64,000 nt of DNA from Bordetella sp. H567 (GCF_001704295.1 NZ_CP012334.1:2120084-2184083); one strand, 5' to 3'. Counted from the stretch's first letter, positions 52,037 through 61,606 are shown. A program made the numbers and translations. The notes: a model not told the origin generated them from the letters alone.

Positions 52037-52993
52037 ATGGCTCAAGCAGCAACCTCCCAGGACCCGTCGCTGAAAGGAACGGGCGCCGTGACCTGGCAGG
52101 GAGGCCAGGAACACTGGACGCAGCGCGACGGCGACGTCAAGCTTTTCCTCTGGCACAAGCCGGCCGCCGCGGGCGTGCCGCATGCCGGCACGGTACTCTT
52201 CGTGCATGGCTCGTCGATGGCATCGCAGCCCACCTTCGACCTGAGCGTGCCGGGCCGGCCCGATTCCTCCGTCATGGACTGGTTCGCAGCGCGCGGCTTC
52301 GATACCTGGTGCATGGACAACGAAGGCTATGGCCGTTCCAGCAAGCACCGGCCGATCAACTTCGACATCCCCAACGGCGCGCAGGACCTGGCCGCCGGCA
52401 GCGAATACATCCTGCAGCGCGCCAAGGATGAGAAGCTGATGGTCTACGGTATTTCATCCGGCGCCCTGAAGGCGGCGCTGTTCGCCCAGCAGCATCCGGA
52501 GCGCGTCGCCCGCGTGGCGCTGGACGCGTTCGTGTGGACAGGCGAAGGCAGCCCCACGCTGGCGCAACGCAAGCTGAAGCTGGCGGAATTCCTGGCCAAG
52601 AACCGTCGCCCCATTGACCGCGCTTTCGTCGAAAGCATTTTCTCCCGCGACCATCCCGGCTGCGCCGACGCGGCAACGGTTTCCGCCTTCGCCGACGCCA
52701 TCCTGTCGCTGGACAGCTCCATGCCCACCGGCACCTATGTCGACATGTGCAGCAAGCTGCCCCTGGTGGATCCGGAAAAGCTGCAGGTCCCGGCCATCGT
52801 CATGCGGGGCGAATACGACGGCATCGCGTCCTTCGACGACCTGGCCGAATTCTTCAAGCGCCTGCCCAATACCTTCAAGCAGTTCACCGTGATGCAGGGC
52901 ATATCGCACGCGAGCTTCCAGCAGAAAAACTACAAGATGGTCTATCACATCCTGCACGCCTTCTTCACGCAGCCGGACCCCGTGTATCGCTGA
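52037..52993 (+). CDS. Alpha/beta hydrolase
   Basis: A 318-residue alpha/beta hydrolase with intact elements: oxyanion region TVLFVHGSSMASQPTFD, the GYGRSSKHRP segment, nucleophile S140 in VYGISSGALKAAL, acid in MRGEYDGIAS and histidine in QGISHASFQ. There is no signal peptide, so it is cytoplasmic. A Bug receptor gene follows on the same strand about 80 bases later, suggesting that this enzyme processes the compound the receptor helps import; the compound is unknown. Confidence 0.9.
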   Translation: MAQAATSQDPSLKGTGAVTWQGGQEHWTQRDGDVKLFLWHKPAAAGVPHAGTVLFVHGSSMASQPTFDLSVPGRPDSSVMDWFAARGFDTWCMDNEGYGRSSKHRPINFDIPNGAQDLAAGSEYILQRAKDEKLMVYGISSGALKAALFAQQHPERVARVALDAFVWTGEGSPTLAQRKLKLAEFLAKNRRPIDRAFVESIFSRDHPGCADAATVSAFADAILSLDSSMPTGTYVDMCSKLPLVDPEKLQVPAIVMRGEYDGIASFDDLAEFFKRLPNTFKQFTVMQGISHASFQQKNYKMVYHILHAFFTQPDPVYR

Positions 52994-53074
52994 CAGCGTA
53001 GCGCCCAGGCGGCGCGATGCGCGAGCCCGGCTCACCGGGCCGCGTCTTCCGTGAATAAAAGGGAGGAGACTACG

Positions 53075-54058
53075 ATGCGACATCGATTTGCAGGCATCAT
53101 GGCGGCGCTCGCCTTGTGCGCGACGGCGATGACCGGCGCATGGGCCCAAGGCGACGCGGCCAACTACCCCAGCGCCCCGATCAAGCTGGTGGTGCCCTTC
53201 GCGCCCGGCGGTTTCACGGACGTCGTGGCGCGCATGCTGGCGGAAAAGCTCAGCCCCGAGCTGGGGCAGCCGGTCGTGGTGGAAAACCGCATGGGCGCGG
53301 GCTCGACCATCGGCACGGATTTCGTCGCGAAGTCGGCGCCGGACGGCTATACCCTGGTGCTTATTTCCACCACGCACGTCATTGGCCCGTGGCTGTACAA
53401 GAAGCTGCCCTATGACGCGATCAAAAGCTTCGCGCCCATCACCAAGCTGGTGGACAGTCCCTATGTGCTGGTGGTCAATCCCAAGGTGCCGGTCAAGACA
53501 GTCGGAGAGCTGATCGCGCTGGCCAAGGCCAAGCCCGGGCGCCTGGACTACGCGTCGTCGGGCAATGGCAGCAGCCAGCATCTCGCGGCCGCGCTGTTCG
53601 CCACCATGGCCGATATCAAGATCAACCACGTCCCGTACCGCGGCAGCGGCCAGGCGCTGACCGACATCATCGGCGGCCAGGTCTCGATGGGTTTCCTGGG
53701 CGTGACGGCGGCCTTGCCCCAGATCACCGCGGGACGCCTGCGAGCGCTGGCGGTGACGACGCGCCAGCGCTCGGCCGACCTGCCCGATGTGCCGACGCTG
53801 GACGAGGCTGGCGTGAAAGGCTACGAGGCCAATATCTGGCTGGGGCTGTTGGCGCCGGCCGGCACGCCCAAGCCTATCCTGGACAAGCTGCACGACGCCA
53901 CGGCCAAGGTGATGCAGGGACCGGAAGCCGCCAAGGCGCTGGCGACGGCCGGACTGACGCTGAGCCTCAGCAGCGAAAGCGAATTCGAATCGTTGCTGAA
54001 GTCGGAGTCGGCCAAGTGGGGCAAGGTCGTGCAGGATACGGGGGCGACGGTCAACTGA
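53075..54058 (+). CDS. Bug-type tripartite tricarboxylate transporter receptor
   Basis: A 327-residue Bug/TctC receptor. A signal peptide ends at GAWAQG. Family segments are LVVPFAPGGFTDVVARML, VVVENRMGAGSTIGTD, PDGYTLVLIS and NHVPYRGSGQALTDI. The start at 53075 follows GGGAGGAG; an upstream ATG eight codons earlier has no such site. It probably forms a unit with the preceding hydrolase and is the fourth orphan Bug gene of the window. Confidence 0.93.
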   Translation: MRHRFAGIMAALALCATAMTGAWAQGDAANYPSAPIKLVVPFAPGGFTDVVARMLAEKLSPELGQPVVVENRMGAGSTIGTDFVAKSAPDGYTLVLISTTHVIGPWLYKKLPYDAIKSFAPITKLVDSPYVLVVNPKVPVKTVGELIALAKAKPGRLDYASSGNGSSQHLAAALFATMADIKINHVPYRGSGQALTDIIGGQVSMGFLGVTAALPQITAGRLRALAVTTRQRSADLPDVPTLDEAGVKGYEANIWLGLLAPAGTPKPILDKLHDATAKVMQGPEAAKALATAGLTLSLSSESEFESLLKSESAKWGKVVQDTGATVN

Positions 54059-54126
54059 TACGCGCTTGTCCCCGCTGCCATGCAGGGCAGCCGCGATGGT
54101 GACTGCGTGGTGTCCCGCGAGTCGCG

Positions 54127-54462
54127 CTAGGGCAGGATCCCGGGATAGCCATCCAGCGCCAGGCTGATCTGCTGGCGGATGTCCCATTCCTGCAAGCGGG
54201 CCTGCACCGGGCCATAGAAGGCCCCATCGCGGACCACGAACATCGTGGGCAGGAAGAAAACCTCGTAGCGTTGCACCAGCCCGCCGTTCTCCCCGGCATC
54301 CACCCAGCACACGCGCTGCACCGGCAAATCCATGCCGGGCAGTTGTTCGCGCGCCAGCCGGCAGTCGGCGCAGGTGCGGCTGTGAAACACCACCAGCGAC
54401 AGGCCGGCCGCATCCAGCAGGAAGCGGTCGGCCGTGCCGTCGTTCAGTTCGATCTGTTCCAT
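54127..54462 (-). CDS. Thioredoxin-like protein with CADC active site
   Basis: A 111-residue thioredoxin-fold protein: strand SLVVFHSRTCADCRLA with CADC at residues 31-34, cis-proline in VFFLPTMFVVRDG, and helix ends like those of thioredoxin. There is no signal peptide. It could be a cytoplasmic reductase with an unusual dipeptide between the cysteines. The ribosome site is weak. It converges with the Bug gene. Confidence 0.82.
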   Translation of the reverse strand: MEQIELNDGTADRFLLDAAGLSLVVFHSRTCADCRLAREQLPGMDLPVQRVCWVDAGENGGLVQRYEVFFLPTMFVVRDGAFYGPVQARLQEWDIRQQISLALDGYPGILP

Positions 54463-54629
54463 TGCAATCCCATGGCCGGGCAAGCGAATAGCGGGCATCT
54501 TAGCGCGGCCCGGCGCCGCGCCTGCCGCAAAACCACGACGCCCGCGGTGCCGGCGATGCCGGCGGGGCCCCGCCATCGTGCCGGCCGGACTGGTTAAGAT
54601 ACGCCGAACCGGCATCCTTCAGAGGCGAT

Positions 54630-54923
54630 ATGCAATCGAAAGGCTTCTTTGAATCCCTGGGCAATATCCTGGGCGAAATCATCCGATCCATCGTCGGCGT
54701 CCTGCGCTACGTGCTGGGCGGCATCGGCCGGGCGATCAGCCAGTTTTCCGAAGGCTTGGCCCATGCCATGGGCATGAGCCCCAACCTGTTCAATTTCGCC
54801 GTGCTTATCCTGGGCGTGCTCCTGCTGATCGCGGCGATACGCGCGCTGCTGCGGCGGTCGATACTGGGATTCCTGTTCTGGGCCATACTGGCCGTGCTGG
54901 TATTGGGCGCCTTGATCGGCTAG
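54630..54923 (+). CDS. Small two-helix membrane protein, unknown function
   Basis: A 97-residue membrane protein with an amphipathic N-terminal part (IIRSIVGVLRYVLGGIGRAI) and two clear C-terminal membrane helices (NFAVLILGVLLLIAAIRALL and LGFLFWAILAVLVLGALIG). I do not recognise the family. AGAGG precedes the ATG. It stands alone between the thioredoxin-like gene and the DUF72 gene. Confidence 0.7.
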   Translation: MQSKGFFESLGNILGEIIRSIVGVLRYVLGGIGRAISQFSEGLAHAMGMSPNLFNFAVLILGVLLLIAAIRALLRRSILGFLFWAILAVLVLGALIG

Positions 54924-55020
54924 GGTGGGGAATGCGCCGCCCCACCGGGCGGCGGCCACAAGGGCTTCGCCGCCCACCGGGACGGCTGTCCAGGCAGACA
55001 TCGACATCGGGAGCAAGCAC

Positions 55021-55827
55021 ATGGCGGAAGGTCGTATACGCACGGGGATAGGCGGCTGGACATACGAGCCGTGGCGCAAGACCTTCTATCCCGAGGATTT
55101 GCCGCACAGCCGCGAACTGGAATACGCCAGCCGGCAGGTCACGGCCATCGAGGTGAACGGCACCTACTACAGCACCCAGAAGCCGGCGTCCTTCGCGCGC
55201 TGGCGCGACGAGACGCCCGACGATTTCATGTTCGCGCTGAAAGCGACGCGCTACGCCACCAACCGCCGGGTACTGGCCGAAGCGGGGGAATCCGTGCAGC
55301 GCTTCATCGGCAGCGGGATCAGCGAGCTGGGCGACAAGCTGGGCCCCATCCTGTGGCAGTTCGCGCCGACCAAGGCTTTCGACGCGGCGGATTTCGAGGC
55401 CTTCCTGGCGCTGCTGCCGGACCGCGTCGATGGCCGAAGCCTGCGCCACGTGATGGACGTGCGGCACGACAGCTTCATGGATGCCGCGTATCTGAAGCTG
55501 GCGCGCAAATACAAGGTGGCCACCGTCTACACCGACTCGGAGAAGTACCCATCCTTCGCCGACCTGACCGGCGATTTCGCCTATGCGCGGCTGATGCGGT
55601 CCAGTCCGGACCATCGTACCGGCTACGCGCCCAAGGCCTTGCAGGCGTGGGCCGAGCGCGCCCATGCCTGGGCGGCCGGCGGGCAGCCCGACGACCTTCC
55701 CCGCGTCGACGCCGCGACGGCCAAGGCGCGCGCCAAGGGCAGGGACGTCTTCATTTTCTTCATCAACGGGCACAAGGAGAATGCGCCCGCCGCGGCGCAG
55801 GCGCTGCTGGAAAAATTGGCGAAGTAA
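55021..55827 (+). CDS. DUF72 domain protein (TIM barrel)
   Basis: A 268-residue DUF72 protein. Family hallmarks are TGIGGWTYEPWRKTFYP at the start, EVNGTYYSTQKPASFARW, FALKATRYATNRRVL, LGPILWQFAPTKAF and HVMDVRHDSFMD, with FFINGHKENAPAAAQAL at the end. The biochemical role of DUF72 is not settled; the fold resembles endonuclease IV-like barrels. GGGAG lies upstream of the ATG at 55021. A GNAT gene follows. Confidence 0.92.
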   Translation: MAEGRIRTGIGGWTYEPWRKTFYPEDLPHSRELEYASRQVTAIEVNGTYYSTQKPASFARWRDETPDDFMFALKATRYATNRRVLAEAGESVQRFIGSGISELGDKLGPILWQFAPTKAFDAADFEAFLALLPDRVDGRSLRHVMDVRHDSFMDAAYLKLARKYKVATVYTDSEKYPSFADLTGDFAYARLMRSSPDHRTGYAPKALQAWAERAHAWAAGGQPDDLPRVDAATAKARAKGRDVFIFFINGHKENAPAAAQALLEKLAK

Positions 55828-55876
55828 CTCAAAAGGCCCCGGTAAAACCGGCCCGAAGCTCGACATCCGAACCATC

Positions 55877-56587
55877 ATGACCCGCACCAACGAATACGGA
55901 CAACCCATCGGCGACGCATTGCCCGGATGGACCGCGCGCCAGCGTCCTCCCGCCACGCCCATGCAGGGGCGCTTTTGCCGCATCGAGCCCCTGGATCCCG
56001 CCCGCCATGCCGCGGACCTTTTCCACGCCTACAGCCAGGCGCCGGACGGGCGGTTGTGGACCTATCTTTCCACCGAACCCTTTACCGATGCCGCGGCGTT
56101 CGATGCCTACATGGCCAAGGCCGCGGCCGGCACCGATCCGATGCACCACGTCATCGTCGATCTGGCTTCGGGCAAGGCCATCGGGACGGCCGCGCTGATG
56201 CGCATCGATCCCGCCAACGGCGTGATCGAAGTCGGGCATGTCAGTTATTCGCCCCTGTTGCAGCAGACCGCCCACGCCACCGAGGCGCAGTACCTCTTCA
56301 TGAAGCGCGTCTTCGACGAACTGGGTTATCGCCGTTTCGAGTGGAAGTGCGACAGCCTGAACGAACCCTCACGCAAGGCGGCGATCCGCTACGGCTTCAC
56401 CTTCGAAGGGATATTCCGCCAGGCCATCGTCTACAAGGGGCGCACCCGCGACACCGCGTGGTACGCCATGATCGACGGCGAATGGCCCGCCTTGCGCGAC
56501 GGCTACGAAGCATGGCTGGCGCCAGGGAATTTCGATGCGCAAGGCCGCCAGCGGCGCACCTTGGCCTCGTGCATGGGCCGGCGCTGA
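55877..56587 (+). CDS. GNAT family N-acetyltransferase (RimJ/RimL type)
   Basis: A 236-residue acetyltransferase. RFCRIEPLDPARHAADLF opens the domain, IGTAALMRIDPANGVIEVGHVSYSP forms the central strands, and YRRFEWKCDSLNEPSRKAAIRYGFTFEG is the RimJ/RimL-type acetyl-CoA region. It transfers acetyl groups to protein N-termini or small amines. The ATG at 55877 begins family-like sequence. It sits one base before the cupin gene (stop 56587, start 56589), so the two are probably co-transcribed. Confidence 0.92.
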   Translation: MTRTNEYGQPIGDALPGWTARQRPPATPMQGRFCRIEPLDPARHAADLFHAYSQAPDGRLWTYLSTEPFTDAAAFDAYMAKAAAGTDPMHHVIVDLASGKAIGTAALMRIDPANGVIEVGHVSYSPLLQQTAHATEAQYLFMKRVFDELGYRRFEWKCDSLNEPSRKAAIRYGFTFEGIFRQAIVYKGRTRDTAWYAMIDGEWPALRDGYEAWLAPGNFDAQGRQRRTLASCMGRR

Positions 56588-56588
56588 C

Positions 56589-57101
56589 ATGGACGCCGAT
56601 CGCATGGAAGCGGCGCGCCTGATCGACCGACTGGCCCTGCGGCCGCACCCCGAAGGCGGGTATTACCGCGAGACCTATCGCGCGGAAGAAGTCGTGCATC
56701 GTCCGGCGCGGGCGGTCGACCGGTCCGCATGCACGGCGATCTATTACCTGCTCAGCGGCGATGCCTTTTCCGCCTGGCACCGCATTCGTTCGGATGAAAT
56801 CTGGCACTTCTATGCCGGCGGGCCATTGCTGGTGCATGTGCTGGATGGGCAGGGCGGCTTGATGACGCATCGGCTGGGCAATGCCGTCCAGGACGCGGAT
56901 TGCGTGTTCCAGGCCGTCGTGCCGGCCGGCTGCTGGTTCGCTGCCGAGCGCGTCCGCGCGGACCGCTACACGCTGGCCGGCTGCACGGTCGCGCCGGGTT
57001 TCGAATTCAGCGAATTCGAACTCGCCGATGCGCAGCGGCTGGCCGCGGCATATCCCGCGCACAAGGCCCTGGTGGAGAAGCTGGCGCCACGCGCGCCTTG
57101 A
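56589..57101 (+). CDS. Cupin family protein (DUF985)
   Basis: A 170-residue cupin of the DUF985 type: LALRPHPEGGYYRETYRA, YYLLSGDAFSAWHRIRSDEIWHFYAG and VPAGCWFAAERV are the recurrent blocks, with the histidines and glutamate expected for a metal or sugar site. Function is unknown for the family. It starts one base after the GNAT stop codon. Confidence 0.92.
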   Translation: MDADRMEAARLIDRLALRPHPEGGYYRETYRAEEVVHRPARAVDRSACTAIYYLLSGDAFSAWHRIRSDEIWHFYAGGPLLVHVLDGQGGLMTHRLGNAVQDADCVFQAVVPAGCWFAAERVRADRYTLAGCTVAPGFEFSEFELADAQRLAAAYPAHKALVEKLAPRAP

Positions 57102-57251
57102 TCGGTGGGGCGGTCTTCCGCGCGTTCATGGCGCCGTCATTCGTGGCGAAGCGCATGGATGCCGGTGGGCCGTCCTTCGGCGCCAGGGCCGCCATGATGG
57201 CACGCGTTACCATACCCGGGTCTTCCGCATTCCCTCCGTGCCGATATCGAT

Positions 57252-58694
57252 ATGCCCACGCATCGCTCGACCCGTTCGTCCTCCAGGTTCCGTTTCCCTC
57301 TTTCGTCCCGCCGGGCGCCGCGCTGGCTGCCGGTGGCCATACTCGTCGGCGCCGGCATCGCGGGGTGTGCGCGGCCCGGGACCAGCGCGTCCGCGCAGGA
57401 CATGACGCCCGGCGTCGCCGCCCCGCAGCCGCAGACGGCCCCGGCCGGCGCCGCGGCGCCGGCGTATGTGCCCATGGCACGCCCGATGTCGTCCACCGCC
57501 GGCACGCCGGACGAGCAGGACCGCGACCCCGCCCAGTGCTTGGCGACCTTGCGCGCATCCGCTCCGGCCAACGGCATCAGCGTGGCGGACTTCGACCGCT
57601 ACACCCAGGACACGCGACTGCTGGCCGTCACCGTGGCGGCGGCCAAGGCACAGCCCGAAGGCCAGGAGACCTGGTGGGACTACATCGCCAAGACCGTGGA
57701 CGACCAGCGCGTGGCCGATGGCAGGACCGTCCTGGCCAAATCGCACGATGCGCTGGCCGCGATCGATGATCGCTACCAGATCGACAGCGAGCCCTTGGTG
57801 GCGATCTTCGGCATCGAGACGAACTACGGTTCGCAGCTGGGCAAGGTGGACGTGCTCAATGCGTGGCTGACCCGCGCCTGCACCGAGCAAAAGCCCTTGT
57901 GGGTGAAGAACGTGTATGCGTCGGTGCGGCTGCTGCGCGACGGCACCGTCACGCGCGACCGCTTCATCGGCTCGTGGAGCGGGGCGTTCGGCATGACGCA
58001 ATTCATCCCGACGTCCTTCTACGAATTGGCCGCCGACGGCGACGGCGACGGCCGGATCGACTTGTATGGTTCGCTGCCCGATGCGCTGGCGTCCACGGCG
58101 AATCACCTGCTCAAGCGCAAGGCGACCTGGACGCGCGGCATGCCGGCCGTCATCGAGGTGCGCCTGCCCGCGTCGATGGCCGCGACGCTGCCCCCGTCGC
58201 CCGATAACGAAATCATGAACCGCGACGACCGCCGTCCACTGTCGCTATGGAGCGATGCGGGCGTGACACGCGCGGACGGAACGCCGCTGTCCGCCGTTCC
58301 GATGTCGCTGCCCTGGGAGTCCGTGCAGGCCTATCTGTTCGCGCCCACGGGGTCGCAAGGGCCGGCCTTTCTTGCGACGCGCAATTTCGATGCGATCCTG
58401 CACTACAACCAATCGCACAAGTATGCGCTGGCGGTCAGCCTGCTGACCAACCGGCTGAAGGGCGGCCCCGGACTCATCGCGGCCTGGCCGACGGACGACC
58501 CGGGGTTGTCGCGCGCGCAGATCAAGGAACTACAGGGCCTGCTGGCCGCGCGCGGCCATGACATCGGCACGCCGGACGGCATCCCCGGCAGCAAGACGCG
58601 CCAGGCCGTGGCCGAGGAACAGCAGCGCTTGGGCCTGCCCCAGGACGGCCGCGTAGGCTACAAGGTCTACAGCGCGCTGCAAAACAGCCGATAA
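57252..58694 (+). CDS. Lytic murein transglycosylase (MltB-like) with peptidoglycan-binding domain
   Basis: A 480-residue envelope enzyme. A lipobox IAGC (cysteine 39) follows a long basic signal region, so it is a lipoprotein. A Pro/Ala linker leads to the SLT2/MltB catalytic domain, with E189 in AIFGIETNYGSQLG and the segment SGAFGMTQFIPTSF. The C-terminal 60 residues (SRAQIKELQGLLAARGHDIG, IPGSKTRQAVAEEQQRLGL) form a peptidoglycan-binding fold. It cleaves glycan strands with formation of 1,6-anhydromuramic ends. The start at 57252 could alternatively be later in the basic leader. Confidence 0.93.
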   Translation: MPTHRSTRSSSRFRFPLSSRRAPRWLPVAILVGAGIAGCARPGTSASAQDMTPGVAAPQPQTAPAGAAAPAYVPMARPMSSTAGTPDEQDRDPAQCLATLRASAPANGISVADFDRYTQDTRLLAVTVAAAKAQPEGQETWWDYIAKTVDDQRVADGRTVLAKSHDALAAIDDRYQIDSEPLVAIFGIETNYGSQLGKVDVLNAWLTRACTEQKPLWVKNVYASVRLLRDGTVTRDRFIGSWSGAFGMTQFIPTSFYELAADGDGDGRIDLYGSLPDALASTANHLLKRKATWTRGMPAVIEVRLPASMAATLPPSPDNEIMNRDDRRPLSLWSDAGVTRADGTPLSAVPMSLPWESVQAYLFAPTGSQGPAFLATRNFDAILHYNQSHKYALAVSLLTNRLKGGPGLIAAWPTDDPGLSRAQIKELQGLLAARGHDIGTPDGIPGSKTRQAVAEEQQRLGLPQDGRVGYKVYSALQNSR

Positions 58695-58750
58695 GCGGGT
58701 ACGCGATGGCGGCGCGGGTCGCAAGCACTGCCGCGCTGAAGCGCGCAGCG

Positions 58751-58785
58751 CCGCACCGCACCGCACGGCACCGCATCGCACGGCG
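58751..58785. repeat. CCGCA simple repeat
   Basis: Tandem CCGCA/CCGCAC units between two convergent genes; low-complexity sequence without a clear hairpin. Confidence 0.6.
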
Positions 58786-58800
58786 TCGCGGCGCGCCAGG

Positions 58801-59952
58801 CTATAGCGCCGGCAGCACCAGGTCCGTGGTGCCCGGACGCACCCAGCGCACGCATTCGCGCGTGGTGTCGATGCAGCCGCCATCGATATACACGCCGCGC
58901 GGCTCGCGCAGCCGCACCATCTGCGTGAGGATGCGATCGATTTCCGCGGGGTCCGCCATCGACGCCCGCACGCGCGGCTCCACCCGCGTTTCATCCACCC
59001 GCAGCACTCCCTCGGCGTCGGTGTACACGCCGTCGCGCCAGTGGTAGATCTCCACGCACTTGGCGGTCAGGCTGAAGGGGCGTTGGTGGTTCCAGAAATT
59101 ATTGAACATGCCGCCCCCCAGGTAGAAAATCCAGGAGCCTTCGAAGCCTTCGACGTTGGAGGAACGCTCGTCCGGATTGCGAAACCACAGGCGGTCGCCG
59201 GGCACGTAGAAGCGAGGCGGCAGCGGGTCTTCCATCGAACCGTATTCGCGCAGGAACACGTCGTGGAACAGGCCCGACATGATGGCGCGCTGTTCCCAGT
59301 GATGCTGCAGTTGCGCCAGCAGGGCGGGATTGCTGACGACAAGCTCCTGCGCGATGCCCAGCAGCGTGACGTATTCCGTCGCGCGATAGCACGAAAAGGA
59401 ATACCGCTTGCCGGAGGCTTCCGGCTGCGTCGCCTTGATCAGCCCCTCGATCAACGATTTGCCGGGCAGGATCGTAAAGCCGCGGCTTTCGTCGTAGGTC
59501 CAGTAATCCTCGGGGCGTTCCGCATGCTCGGTATCGAAAGCCAGTTCGGTTCGGCTGGCGGCATGCACGATGTTCAGCTTGATGCGCACGGCCGAGACGA
59601 ACTCGTCCAGGCTGGGATAGCGAAAGGACACCGGCGCGGCCAGCATGGCCAGCACGATCTCGCGCTCCAGGTTGCGCGCGGCATCCGGGAAGCGCGCGGC
59701 CAGCGCGTCGGCCAGGCGGGTGGTGTCGTGATCGGGCGTCCAGGCCTCGGCCGCAGCGTCCGCCAGGCGAAAGCCCGACACCGGCCCGTCGTCATCGTGC
59801 CACGCCTCGGTGGCGACGAGCTCGACCAGCCCGAGCTCGGATAGATAAGCGGTCATGCGGCGGGCGGCGTCGCCATGATCCACGGCGTTGCCGAATACTT
59901 GCACGCCGATCGCGCGGGGATGCGTGGAAAACGGAATAACTCGATTCAACAA
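58801..59952 (-). CDS. Protein-glutamine gamma-glutamyltransferase-like protein
   Basis: A 383-residue protein whose second half resembles the Bacillus spore transglutaminase Tgl fold. FSCYRATEYVTLLGIAQEL (C188 in the place of the catalytic cysteine), LFHDVFLREYGSMED and FYVPGDRLWFRNPDE are followed by FEGSWIFYLGGGMF. Tgl needs Cys, Glu and His; E271 fits, but at the histidine position I see Asn (H289 is near), so activity is doubtful. The first 150 residues are not recognised. There is no signal peptide. A transglutaminase-like gene in a non-sporing betaproteobacterium is unusual. It has a GTG/ATG-rich leader, and the start at 59952 is tentative. Confidence 0.6.
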   Translation of the reverse strand: MLNRVIPFSTHPRAIGVQVFGNAVDHGDAARRMTAYLSELGLVELVATEAWHDDDGPVSGFRLADAAAEAWTPDHDTTRLADALAARFPDAARNLEREIVLAMLAAPVSFRYPSLDEFVSAVRIKLNIVHAASRTELAFDTEHAERPEDYWTYDESRGFTILPGKSLIEGLIKATQPEASGKRYSFSCYRATEYVTLLGIAQELVVSNPALLAQLQHHWEQRAIMSGLFHDVFLREYGSMEDPLPPRFYVPGDRLWFRNPDERSSNVEGFEGSWIFYLGGGMFNNFWNHQRPFSLTAKCVEIYHWRDGVYTDAEGVLRVDETRVEPRVRASMADPAEIDRILTQMVRLREPRGVYIDGGCIDTTRECVRWVRPGTTDLVLPAL

Positions 59953-60143
59953 GGGCCTCCCTCGGCCGTCGCGCCAATGCGCGGTGCTGACGAATGACTG
60001 AATGAATATGCCGTGAAAAGCCCGGGTTGCAGGGCCTGCTTCCGGCGGATTTCGCGATCATAGGCGATCGGCCTATGATTGCCGGCGTCCGGGCGCGCGA
60101 GGCGCCGCGCGCGTCGCGGCCGCTCCGCCCATAGAGAGGGGAA

Positions 60144-61514
60144 ATGAAGGAAAGTTCGTCACACCGGGGCATGTTGTGGGTGGTCGCCGCGGGGTTCTTC
60201 ATGCAATCGCTGGATGCCACGATCGTCAATACCGCCTTGCCGGCCATGGCGGACAGCCTGCATGAACTGCCGCTGGCGATGCGGCCGGTGATCGTGGCGT
60301 ATTCGCTGTCGATGGCGATGCTGACGCCGGCATCCGGCTGGCTGGCCGACCGCTTCGGCACCCGCCGCGTCTACTTCACGTCCATCCTGATCTTCGTGCT
60401 GGGTTCGCTGTTCTGCGCCATGGCCGCGAACCTGCCGCAGTTGGTAATCGCCCGCGTCGTACAGGGCGTGGGCGGATCGATGCTGCTACCCATAGGGCGC
60501 CTGTCCGTTCTGCGCAGCGTGCGGGGCGAGGCCTACATCGCGGCGCTCGCGCTGATTTCCATCGCGGGACAAGTCGGCCCCATGATCGGCCCCATGACGG
60601 GCGGCTGGCTGGTGCAGGTGTTCAGCTGGCATTGGATCTTCCTGATCAACATCCCCATCGGCATCGTCGGCCTGATCGCCGTGCGCCGATACCTGCCACC
60701 CGAACCCGTTGCCTCGACGCCGTCCTTCGATTTCATCGGCTTCACGCTGCTGTCGACATGCATGGTGGCGTTCTCCCTGGGCATGGAGGGCACGGACGGT
60801 TCCGGCCGCGCGGTGTACACCGCCGGCCTCATGGCGCTGAGCGTGCTCACGGTGACGGCCTATATCGCCCATGCGCGGCGGCGGCCGCGTCCGCTGTTCA
60901 GGCTGGGACTGTTTCGCGACGAGACCTTCAGCACCGGGCTGGTGGGCAACCTGGTGTCGCGCATCGGCAGCAGCGGCGTCGCCTTCCTGCTGCCCTTGCT
61001 GCTGCAATTGCAGCTGGGCTACGAACCCCTTTACGCGGGAATGATGATTTTCCCCACCGCGCTGGCGGCGCTGATCACCAAGCGCTGGGTGGCCCCGCTG
61101 GTACGGCGCCATGGCTATGAAACCTTTCTCTCGGTGAATACCGTGGTGGTGGGCGTGTCCATCATGTCGTTCGCCCTGATCGCGCCCGGATGGCCGCTGG
61201 CGCTGCAGATCGCGCAATTGGCGATTTTCGGCGGGGCGAATTCCATGCAGTTCGCGGCAATGAACAGCGTCACGCTCAAGGGCCTGAGCGTGGAGGACGC
61301 CGCCAGCGGCAACAGCCTGTTCTCCATGGTGCAGATGCTGGCGCTGAGCCTGGGCGTGAGCCTGAGCGGCGGCCTGGTGGGCTTGTTCTCCCAGGGCGCC
61401 CACGCGGACGCCTGGGGATTCCGCTGGACCTTCATCTGCGTGGGCGGCGTCACGCTGCTGTCGACCCTGATTTTCAGGCGCCTGGACGTCGACACGGTGC
61501 GCGGCCGTGCGTGA
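60144..61514 (+). CDS. DHA2-type MFS transporter (MdtD-like)
   Basis: A 456-residue, 14-helix drug:H+ antiporter family protein. FMQSLDATIVNTALPAMADSL (motif D1) and SGWLADRFGTRRVYF (motif A), then ARVVQGVGGSMLLPIGRL (motif B) and ISIAGQVGPMIGPMTGGWL (motif C). These match MdtD/EmrB-type proteins. It exports small molecules; the substrate is unknown. AGAGGGG precedes the ATG. It stands alone, divergent from the transglutaminase-like gene. Confidence 0.93.
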   Translation: MKESSSHRGMLWVVAAGFFMQSLDATIVNTALPAMADSLHELPLAMRPVIVAYSLSMAMLTPASGWLADRFGTRRVYFTSILIFVLGSLFCAMAANLPQLVIARVVQGVGGSMLLPIGRLSVLRSVRGEAYIAALALISIAGQVGPMIGPMTGGWLVQVFSWHWIFLINIPIGIVGLIAVRRYLPPEPVASTPSFDFIGFTLLSTCMVAFSLGMEGTDGSGRAVYTAGLMALSVLTVTAYIAHARRRPRPLFRLGLFRDETFSTGLVGNLVSRIGSSGVAFLLPLLLQLQLGYEPLYAGMMIFPTALAALITKRWVAPLVRRHGYETFLSVNTVVVGVSIMSFALIAPGWPLALQIAQLAIFGGANSMQFAAMNSVTLKGLSVEDAASGNSLFSMVQMLALSLGVSLSGGLVGLFSQGAHADAWGFRWTFICVGGVTLLSTLIFRRLDVDTVRGRA

Positions 61515-61606
61515 GCGTTTATGCTCATCCGTGGGCACGGCGCTTGCTGGACCATAGCTTTGACGAACGCGCCGCCCCAGGGCGGCCATCGACTGGGAGG
61601 TCAAGC

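Noticed and set aside
57102-57251. Short coding frames between cupin and transglycosylase genes
   Set aside because: They are extensions of neighbouring frames without own start signals.
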